NCBI GenBank assembly: GCA_946186175.1
Contig: CAMHMG010000112.1
Location: 1-9,877, forward strand
Reading direction: 5' to 3'
Source: an uncultured Clostridia bacterium
GTDB taxonomy: Bacteria; Bacillota; Clostridia; Lachnospirales; Lachnospiraceae
DNA length: 9,877 nucleotides
Shown: positions 5,001 through 9,877 of the stretch, in pieces
Layout: each line of letters opens with the position of its first letter
Numbering within the stretch: the first letter of the stretch is position 1
The notes under the pieces: model-generated
Told to the model about the DNA's origin: nothing
What the model saw: the letters and a program-made list of their open reading frames with translations, nothing else
The model's database searches: none
Position numbers and translations under genes: made by a program

Positions 5001-7851
5001 CAAAACCGTAACTGTTACGGTTACAGCTACAGTGAAAGTTCCTTCGATTGACGCACACGATTTCATAATAAGTACAACCGACGCAAAAGATGCAACAGCA
5101 GATATAATTAGGGGCAAATCAGGAGCTACAGGTGTTGATGGCGATTCACAACCTGTAAGTAAGGACAAAATTGTAATAGATGATTCATCAATTGATGCTA
5201 TCAAGGATGCAGGTGATAATGGGGTATCTAAGGATGTTCCGGTCAAGGTAACAAATACTGACAAGGAACCTTATCCAACTAAGACAGTTACGGCACATAT
5301 AGTAGATAAAACAAAGGATAATAAAGAAAAAGAAAAGGATACAAAAAAACAGATTACAATTGGAGCAAACAATTTCTTCATATCACCGGAAGATGCAGAT
5401 AAAGCAAAGGGTGCGACCGGTGATGATGATATTCTAAAGAAGTTGTCAGAAGTGCTTGCTATCGAAGGATATAAGGATGTACCGTTTGATGATATTAAAG
5501 TTACCAATAAAGATACGTTAGATTCAAAACCGGGTGATTATCCGATAACATTTGCTTATAAGGGTGTTGATGTTACAGTTACGGCAACCGTAAAAACTCC
5601 TGATGTTTCAAAAGCATCTATAGATGCACATGACATTATTATCAGCGTTGAGAATGCCCGGAATATTACGGAGAATATCATTAAGGATACATCTGATGCG
5701 AGTGGAAAAGATGTTTTTGATAAACCGATTAAACCATCACAAATTGATGTTAAGGATGATGATGTTGATAATATTAAGAATACAACCGCTCCTGATATGA
5801 TTCCGGTTGAACTTAAGAACACAACAACAGATCCGAATACTGCTATAACAATTAATGCGTATATTGTTGACAAGCAGAAGGATAATACAGATACAAAAAA
5901 TGATCTTGAAAAACAGATATCAATAGGTGCTAACAATTTTGATATATCTGTAGAGGATGCTGCAAAGGCAATTGATGGTGATGATTCAATACTTAGAAAG
6001 CTGTCTTCGGTAGTAGCCCTTGATGGCGGTAATAATGTCGATACACTTAAGATTGCGGTAAGTGATAAGCTTAAGCTTAAGGCAGAGCCGGGAAGATATC
6101 CTGTAACATATAGTTATACAAATTCGTCTGATGAAACCGTTACGGTTACAGTTGATGCCACAGTCAAAGGAAACAGTGGTGTAAAGGATGCAGCTAACAA
6201 GGATGATAACAATAAAGATAACGGAGATGGGGAAGAGATTGCAGGTAATGATTTTACCGTCGAAGCCGGTGGTGATCCGTTAACACCTAAGGATATCATA
6301 GATAAGGGCAATGTGGATGCTGTTGACGGCAATGGAACACCAATTGTTCTGCCTCCGGATTCATCGGTTGATGCAGAGGATCTTGCTAAGCTTAATGATG
6401 CGATAAAGGATGGAAAGAAGGGAACATATCCTGTTAAGGTTACAACTCCTAAAGGAACACCTGTTACAGTTAATGTCACAGTGACTGATAAAAATGCAGA
6501 TAAAAAAGACGATGACGTTAAGACTGATGAGACAATTGCAGCTAATAATTTCAAGATAGGAGTTAATGATTACGACAATATATTTGCTCCTGATAATAAG
6601 AATGATAACGTCAAGAAGTTATCTAATGCATTAGCATATGATACGGATCTAAAGACTCCGGTTGAGATTACTAAGGTTGATACAACGGCCGTATTAAGGG
6701 AACCCGGAACATATCCCGTTACACTTGCAACCGATAAAGGAACAACAACTACAATATCGGTTACGATAGATAAGGATTGGGATACAATTGGTGATATTGA
6801 TAAAGCAGCAGATTCTAATAAAAATGGTGAGACAACTGATAATGAAACGGCTAAGAAGGTTGAACTAATCGGAAATCCTAACCCTGTATCTTCAGCTGTA
6901 GGCGGTACTTCAGAGATTGTTAATCCTGAAGATATAATATATGAAAAGACTAATCCACAGGACAAGACAGAACCTATTGATCCTAACAAGAAAGTTGCCG
7001 CATCAAATGCATTGAAGATTAATGGGGTACAAGTACCTGATGATATGTATTCGGTAAGTCCTGACGGAACGAAGTTGATAATAAGCAGAGATTATCTTGC
7101 AACATTAGCAAAAGGTACATATCCTGCAGTACTTTCGTATTCAGATGGAACTGAGCAGACGTTTAATGTATCAATTGTTGATTATGATGAAAAGACTATT
7201 GTCAAGAATCCACCGTTGTTCTCAATGTATAAGGAGATAGTACTTAAAAAGAAGAACACCTTTACTGTTAATCTTAAGGGAATATCAGAGTATGCTAATG
7301 TAACTTCTAAGATTACCGGAAAAGGCAAGAAAGCAAAATCAATAGTTAAGATCAAGCAACAGAAGAACGGTGATGTACTGATTACACCTAAGAAAACGGG
7401 TAAGACTCAGGTTACATGTACGATAATTCAGAATGGTGCTGAGTACAAAGTAGTAGTAGATATTAAAGTCCTTAAACAATACAAGGGAACAACTAAGAAC
7501 TTTAACTTAAAGACGAAGGGGCTGGTTAAGACATCAGGAGAACTTCCTGAATTTAACGTATATAAGCGTATTGTTAAGGGTAAGAACACCAAGATTAAGT
7601 TTACTAAGGTTGCAACGGATGCTAAGGTTAAGTTCTATGTAGCTAACAAGAAAGAAGCCAAGTCTCTAAAGATTGGCAAGATTAAGCGTAAAGGAAAGAC
7701 AGCAACATGTACTATAGTTGGTAAGAAGAAAGGCTGGGTGCATCTTACTGCTGAGATTACGCAGAATGGAAAGACCTATTACACAAGACTTCTTGTTCGT
7801 ATAGATGATAGAACATGGAGCAGTAAACAGCTTAAGAAGTATTTGAAGTAG
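1990..7851 (+). CDS. Giant C-type lectin / Ig-like repeat surface protein A, C-terminal part
   Basis: About 1,950 codons continue lectin A. No ribosome binding site precedes GTG 1990 or ATG 2011, so it is unlikely to be translated on its own. Residues 1-141 finish the C-type-lectin domain, with VWRWMCGPES, EPNN (2224-2235), QEFC, WND (2299-2307) and a closing FIVEFS strand. A modular stalk follows: an Ig-like YQW module (2509-2847), one type-2 unit (2890-3177), a PLT-KLNDAV module (3178-3429), a second YQW module (3442-3825), four composite repeats (3853-6168), a second PLT-KLNDAI module (6241-6489), another type-1 unit (6535-6774), a related region to about 7190, and two homologous lysine-rich modules (7219-7470 and 7552-7806). 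Many units end in GTYPVTYTYT and TVTVTATVK strands, as in bacterial Ig-like domains. No LPXTG, transmembrane or S-layer anchor is present; the basic C-terminus may hold the protein to anionic wall polymers (inference). A terminator follows closely. Confidence 0.85.
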   Translation: MVFDADTMPNLYPTSGGYYNGYNYGYIAKVWRWMCGPESQTEDTRKFYTLDSTDAYAYNGTTHGYQKWNRPDDFPAGQEPNNVSSNKYGQEFCLQYGYVSDGAWNDWGPEHSPQSYENRSVTGSYETSSASAPGGFIVEFSPYDINKNNKEDDGEVPTIPVEEDYTIITVEPHIVSAKLDKETFKVNEPISVTSVIGDRYSNDGVLDELITENKVPSYQWEYFDEDTNTWKNATGEGNTSKTYTPVLADYGKKLRVHITPKNNDTDNPLHYVGDLYLDATGSDDHTDKINGTPVGYDNATVEGNDFMVAKKDLPSMTSDKIIKDYSKAEATVDDINVDVKPIADDEITTLKKADTGDSVDITLVNNIINEKTDKVKATAYDKATPPAADKNGKTSQIGSNDFTILKGSTPLTIDDVVQYGKVTVLTDGENAEANYTINEKDLNKLNDAVKNGPDNTVVPVKVKDKTTGLETTVNVTIKANNILELESAKLTPFKGKDENGNLKHYYAGDTITVDEVKLAGIDVPITGKQLTDDFNYQWQYWLGNGEKDWENISGADGITLSAENTTNYAKNKVQVVITPKDSTKYNTTNVKNLYVDGNSSAKENGDGSDHTTNGTYIDIFTIDANDFVISLKDAQEITDSKAADTAGVKTEISNYSSDGTKEVVTTPTSNVKDENGLSKVTKASDVPVKFNAETTVDGKKVTAVDKESPAALGKTVTAYVKDSAKTETLDDGSKIGIGANDITITVKEAKEILNGDNATQSQKLSQEAETVVVDKDKTTKSDALKYGDGNNSVKVSYASENKLKAEKGTYPVTYTYTDADGKTVDTVAKVTVISNAEVKATDFIISIEDANKVKEDDVEKKANATGKDDDGNAVGNDKLDVDDTDMSNLKAVEKPGDLPIVISNTSASPNPKVSVTAHVVDKTGADDTGKITIGANNFDIYPEDVQKALDGDTDILKTFADAIAMDNGSAVPSNSVLVTDAYKNDLKTEPGTYPVTFTYTNSESKTVTVTVTATVKVPSIDAHDFIISTTDAKDATADIIRGKSGATGVDGDSQPVSKDKIVIDDSSIDAIKDAGDNGVSKDVPVKVTNTDKEPYPTKTVTAHIVDKTKDNKEKEKDTKKQITIGANNFFISPEDADKAKGATGDDDILKKLSEVLAIEGYKDVPFDDIKVTNKDTLDSKPGDYPITFAYKGVDVTVTATVKTPDVSKASIDAHDIIISVENARNITENIIKDTSDASGKDVFDKPIKPSQIDVKDDDVDNIKNTTAPDMIPVELKNTTTDPNTAITINAYIVDKQKDNTDTKNDLEKQISIGANNFDISVEDAAKAIDGDDSILRKLSSVVALDGGNNVDTLKIAVSDKLKLKAEPGRYPVTYSYTNSSDETVTVTVDATVKGNSGVKDAANKDDNNKDNGDGEEIAGNDFTVEAGGDPLTPKDIIDKGNVDAVDGNGTPIVLPPDSSVDAEDLAKLNDAIKDGKKGTYPVKVTTPKGTPVTVNVTVTDKNADKKDDDVKTDETIAANNFKIGVNDYDNIFAPDNKNDNVKKLSNALAYDTDLKTPVEITKVDTTAVLREPGTYPVTLATDKGTTTTISVTIDKDWDTIGDIDKAADSNKNGETTDNETAKKVELIGNPNPVSSAVGGTSEIVNPEDIIYEKTNPQDKTEPIDPNKKVAASNALKINGVQVPDDMYSVSPDGTKLIISRDYLATLAKGTYPAVLSYSDGTEQTFNVSIVDYDEKTIVKNPPLFSMYKEIVLKKKNTFTVNLKGISEYANVTSKITGKGKKAKSIVKIKQQKNGDVLITPKKTGKTQVTCTIIQNGAEYKVVVDIKVLKQYKGTTKNFNLKTKGLVKTSGELPEFNVYKRIVKGKNTKIKFTKVATDAKVKFYVANKKEAKSLKIGKIKRKGKTATCTIVGKKKGWVHLTAEITQNGKTYYTRLLVRIDDRTWSSKQLKKYLK
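2509..2847 (+). repeat. Ig-like YQW module, copy 1
   Basis: The module runs from a SAKL strand through PSYQWEYFDEDTNTW and GKKLRVHITPKN to LYLDATGSDDHT. It matches the later module at 3442-3825 in order and motifs. YQW followed by a W-x-N turn and an LRV strand is typical of bacterial Ig-like repeats of surface proteins. Confidence 0.6.
3178..3429 (+). repeat. PLT-KLNDA module, copy 1
   Basis: An IGSNDFTI entry strand is followed by PLTIDDVV, a variable centre, EKDLNKLNDAV and a VPVKVKDKTTG strand. The same pattern occurs at 6241-6489 in this gene and at 9621-9877 in lectin B. I do not recognise a named family for it. Confidence 0.6.
3442..3825 (+). repeat. Ig-like YQW module, copy 2
   Basis: SAKL, FNYQWQYW, KVQVVITPKD and LYVDG are followed by GSDHTTNGT, matching copy 1 at 2509-2847. 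It is longer than copy 1 because of extra residues between the first strand and YQW. Confidence 0.55.
3853..6168 (+). repeat. Four composite stalk repeats (type 2 plus type 1) in lectin A
   Basis: Two related unit types alternate. Type-2 units start at 3853, 4501, 5047 and 5620, with an IDAHDFIIS-like opening and a TVTAHIVDKT-like close. Type-1 units start at 4192, 4786, 5359 and 5923, with IGANNFDIS-like openings, EDAxKA, and a GTYPVTFTYTN then TVTVTATVK close. The composite spacing is 546-648 bases, about 182-216 residues. The protein motifs are clear while the DNA copies have diverged, so the array is old and unlikely to expand by slippage. It probably forms an extended stalk. Confidence 0.75.
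6241..6489 (+). repeat. PLT-KLNDA module, copy 2
   Basis: AGNDFTV, PLTPKDII, AEDLAKLNDAIKDG, GTYPVKV and VTVNVTV follow the order of copy 1 at 3178-3429. A further type-1-like unit with an AANNFKIG opening follows at 6535-6774. Confidence 0.6.
7219..7806 (+). repeat. Duplicated lysine-rich C-terminal modules of lectin A
   Basis: Two units of 84 and 85 residues (7219-7470 and 7552-7806) share F-x-x-YK-IV openings, a K-rich middle, a T-C-T-I strand and Q-N-G-x-x-Y before the final strand. They differ from the acidic stalk by a very high lysine content. A role in non-covalent wall attachment is inferred only. Confidence 0.55.
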
Positions 7852-7880
7852 AAACAATACAAACAGAGTATGTTTAGCTT

Positions 7881-7915
7881 AAAGGGCGCATTGTATAAAA
7901 TGATGCGCCCTTTTT
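7881..7915 (+). terminator. Intrinsic terminator after lectin A
   Basis: AAAGGGCGCAT (7881-7891) pairs perfectly with ATGCGCCCTTT (7903-7913) around an 11-nt loop, and the run of five T reaches 7915. It lies 30 bases after the lectin A stop codon and separates the two lectin genes into independent transcription units. Confidence 0.93.
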
Positions 7916-8030
7916 GAGTTGTTAGGATAATGATAAAATCTTTGATTATACGCCGATGATTTAGGCTGCTATTTGAAAAAAATTTATTTATAAAATGTAT
8001 AATATTTTAGAGAAATTAATAGAAATATTT

Positions 8031-8089
8031 GGTAAATTATTTTGGGCTGATGTGCTTGTAAATTTTAAAAATGTTTGTTATTATTTACC
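8031..8089. promoter_or_regulatory. Long-span inverted repeat upstream of lectin B (candidate operator)
   Basis: GGTAAAT (8031-8037) and ATTTACC (8083-8089) are inverted and span 59 bp, exactly as in copy A. The right arm overlaps the candidate -10. Confidence 0.45.
8056..8084 (+). promoter_or_regulatory. Candidate promoter for lectin B
   Basis: TTGTAA (8056-8061), a 17-nt spacer ending in TGT, and TATTAT (8079-8084) form an extended -10 promoter candidate. Position and spacing match the promoter candidate of lectin A exactly. Confidence 0.6.
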
Positions 8090-8125
8090 ATGTAAAGCAA
8101 AAAGGTATATTTAATAATCAGGTAC

Positions 8126-8171
8126 AGCATGGAAATGGGAATTAGGGAGCCATATTTCATGCTATATTTTT
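8126..8171 (+). promoter_or_regulatory. Leader hairpin with T-run, attenuator-like (lectin B)
   Basis: AGCATG (8126-8131) pairs with CATGCT (8158-8163) and AAAT (8133-8136) with ATTT (8154-8157), with one bulged G. The loop is 7 nt longer than in copy A but keeps GGGAGCC. Five T follow at 8167-8171. It is less stable than the copy A hairpin, so termination may be weaker. Confidence 0.5.
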
Positions 8172-8180
8172 CTAAGAGAA

Positions 8181-8189
8181 AGGAAGGGA
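8181..8189 (+). promoter_or_regulatory. Ribosome binding site of lectin B
   Basis: AGGAAGGGA lies 9 nt before ATG 8199. It sets the start of lectin B and, by alignment, that of lectin A at 1107. Confidence 0.7.
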
Positions 8190-8198
8190 CAATTTTTA

Positions 8199-9877
8199 AT
8201 GAAGAAGGTCGAAAAAAGGTTACTTTCATGGCTTATGGTTGTGGCAATGGTGTTGAGTGTGGTACATATTTCAGTACCGGTAAAGGCGGAGGAACAGTTG
8301 ATATCCGATTCAAAAGTCGATATCGGAACACCTAGTATGGATGGCACGGATAATAGTATAAGTGTTGAACGTGCCAAGTATAAGTTTAATGAAACATTGA
8401 ATATTGAGGGTACAGAAATAAGAAGTGTTTCTGTTCAATTTGTTTCAGTTGCGACAAAGGGTGTAGAGGAAATTAAATATACATCTGAAAATGCATCCGA
8501 GTCAACAAAGAAATTAGCTGAAGATATTGAAATTTCATCATTAACTTCCGGTAATAAGACTCATTTGATTCTCAATTCGAAAAAAAACAAAGATAAAGGT
8601 GATATCTTACCATTAAAGGCTGAAGAATGGGAAAATATATTAAAAGAATGTATAAGTATATACATAAAATCAGATGAAATCCGTTCTATAATGGTTTCTG
8701 TTAGTGAAAAAGTCGACTTTGGCAATATAAACCTTATTGAATATAATGCAAATAATGGTCATTACTATGAATTGGTACAAAGTAAAGAAAACTGGGATAG
8801 TGCAAGAGAGAATTCATTAAAGGCAGATAGTATGGGTCCTTTATATGAATCATACTTGGTTAATATTACAAGTTCGAATGAGAATGCCTTTGTATATACA
8901 ATTTGTCGTACCACTAGCTGGATTGGAACAACTTGTGATCCGAATGCTAAGCTTGAAGGCTCATATGACGAAAATTCAAAGACTATTACATATAAAGGGA
9001 ATATATATGACAGATACGGTTATACATTAGATGATGAAAAATATAGAAGAGAGAATAAGGATGTTATAGCATATTGGTTCTATGTGGATGGGCCTGAAGC
9101 AGGAAAAGTAATGACATATGGTCCGGCGCAAGCTGATTATTATTATGGCAGACCAGTTCCTAAAAATACTATGCAACCTGCAAAGATTGATGAGCCAATA
9201 TCATTTTCCAAAGCAACAGCTTATGGGGCATATGAAACAGATATTGACATTTGGGAAAACCATGGTGATAATAATTGGTCAAATCCATATAGTTTTGCAA
9301 AAAGTGCTCTGTACGAAGCTGAATTGCTTACTGATGGAAATAACGGTATAAATGAGCCTAATAACTGTCCTTATGATGATGATAAAAAATTTTATGAGCG
9401 TTATATGGTTATATATTCATTCAATGATCATAATACATATAAATGGATGATTCCAAGTATGTGGAATGATTTTGACAAGGATAATACTAAGTATATAGGT
9501 TCTTACATCATTGAGTATTCACCTAAACCGGGCGAAGTGCCTGATGTCACTCTTGATAACAAACAGTCAATTGTTGAACTTGACGGTAAGAAAAATCAGA
9601 CGATAACCGGTGAGAAATTTGGTGTGCGTGGGAATACTGATCCTAATAGAAAACCATTAACCGTAGATGATATTGTTAAAGAAGAGAACGGAAATGTAGT
9701 AGTAACAGTTAAAGGTAATCCGTCAAAATTAGAACCGGAAGTATCACCTGAGGATCTGAAAAAGTTAAATGATGCCATTGGTAAGAATGAATCTGACATA
9801 GTAACGGTTACTGTAAAAGATAAAACTACCGGGCAGGAGATACCGTTGCAGATAACAATTGTTCCACAAAATGTTAT
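8199..9877 (+). CDS. Secreted C-type lectin-like surface protein B, 3'-partial
   Basis: The frame from ATG 8199 stays open to the right edge, giving 559 visible codons. The signal peptide MKKVEKRLLSWLMVVAMVL is almost the same as in lectin A, with probable cleavage after VKA (residue 30). Residues 31-185 are a divergent N-terminal region I do not recognise. A C-type-lectin-like domain spans about 8757-9521: HYYELV, NWDSARENS, LVNITSSNENAFVY, SWIG, GPEAG, then EPNN (9354-9365), WND (9462-9470) and the closing YIIEYS strand. EPN and WND are the Ca2+ and mannose-type sugar-binding motifs of classical C-type lectins. A PLT-KLNDAI module like those of lectin A begins at about 9621. Unlike lectin A, the lectin domain is in one uninterrupted frame. 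It has its own promoter candidate and leader. Cell-surface carbohydrate binding is inferred from the domain; the anchor, if any, lies beyond the window. Confidence 0.85.
   Translation, partial: MKKVEKRLLSWLMVVAMVLSVVHISVPVKAEEQLISDSKVDIGTPSMDGTDNSISVERAKYKFNETLNIEGTEIRSVSVQFVSVATKGVEEIKYTSENASESTKKLAEDIEISSLTSGNKTHLILNSKKNKDKGDILPLKAEEWENILKECISIYIKSDEIRSIMVSVSEKVDFGNINLIEYNANNGHYYELVQSKENWDSARENSLKADSMGPLYESYLVNITSSNENAFVYTICRTTSWIGTTCDPNAKLEGSYDENSKTITYKGNIYDRYGYTLDDEKYRRENKDVIAYWFYVDGPEAGKVMTYGPAQADYYYGRPVPKNTMQPAKIDEPISFSKATAYGAYETDIDIWENHGDNNWSNPYSFAKSALYEAELLTDGNNGINEPNNCPYDDDKKFYERYMVIYSFNDHNTYKWMIPSMWNDFDKDNTKYIGSYIIEYSPKPGEVPDVTLDNKQSIVELDGKKNQTITGEKFGVRGNTDPNRKPLTVDDIVKEENGNVVVTVKGNPSKLEPEVSPEDLKKLNDAIGKNESDIVTVTVKDKTTGQEIPLQITIVPQNV
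9621..9877 (+). repeat. PLT-KLNDA module in lectin B
   Basis: PLTVDDIV (from 9654), PEDLKKLNDAI (KLND codons from 9762) and VTVKDKTTGQE match the modules at 3178-3429 and 6241-6489 of lectin A. The DKTTG segment is shared with copy 1. It shows that the two lectins share stalk parts as well as the lectin domain. Confidence 0.6.

Larger units (their letters stand above)
8019..8279 (+). repeat. Duplicated promoter-leader-signal peptide cassette, copy B
   Basis: This is the counterpart of 934-1187. Identity is best in 8019-8037, around the promoter, in the hairpin arms and from the ribosome binding site through about codon 14 of lectin B. A 7-base insertion in the hairpin loop is the only net length change. 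A shared AAAATGTATAATATT stretch lies further upstream (about 7993-8007, compare 909-923), so the similarity extends somewhat beyond the stated limits. The interval from 7916 to 7990 shows nothing recognisable. Confidence 0.85.

Noticed and set aside
6114..6989. Two long reverse-strand open frames inside lectin A
   Set aside because: They are rich in Ser, Val and Leu, as expected when Thr/Asp/Asn-rich repeat codons are read backwards; they have no ribosome binding sites and no recognisable domains.
8129..8335. Open frame of 68 codons over the lectin B leader
   Set aside because: It crosses the hairpin, ribosome binding site and signal-peptide codons in the wrong frame; the frame from ATG 8199 has a ribosome binding site, a signal peptide and a lectin domain.

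Overview
The window is AT-rich and Gram-positive-like. It has AG-rich ribosome binding sites, long Sec signal peptides and very large Asn/Asp/Thr/Lys-rich secreted proteins. The style suits an anaerobic gut or rumen Clostridia, most likely a Lachnospiraceae member; this is an inference from style, not from a marker gene.

Layout. Positions 1-840 hold the 3' part of a nudC-type NAD(H)/NADH pyrophosphatase gene, whose start lies upstream of the window. Positions 841-1106 are a regulatory intergenic region. Positions 1107-7851 hold one giant secreted surface protein gene (lectin A), about 2,250 codons. In this sequence it is broken by a +1 frameshift near 1987-1998 into a 297-codon N-terminal part and a C-terminal part of about 1,950 codons. 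The break falls inside a C-type-lectin-like domain. A strong intrinsic terminator follows at 7881-7915, then a second regulatory region, then a paralogous lectin gene (lectin B, from 8199) that is intact as far as it is visible and runs off the right edge.

Both lectins keep the EPN and WND motifs that bind Ca2+ and sugar in mannose-type animal C-type lectins. Downstream of the lectin domain, lectin A is a long stalk of beta-rich modules: two Ig-like 'YQW' modules, four composite repeats of about 190 residues, copies of a module with a PLT...KLNDAI signature, and two lysine-rich C-terminal modules. No LPXTG or S-layer-homology anchor is seen. The likely role is a secreted or wall-associated carbohydrate-binding adhesin pair.

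The most striking non-coding signal is a cassette of about 255 bp duplicated in front of both lectin genes (934-1187 and 8019-8279). It contains an extended -10 promoter candidate, an inverted repeat spanning exactly 59 bp in both copies, a terminator-like leader hairpin, the ribosome binding site and the signal-peptide codons. It suggests that the two paralogs are controlled together, possibly by transcription attenuation, and that this may be a dispersed family cassette. The nudC gene appears unrelated in function to the lectins.
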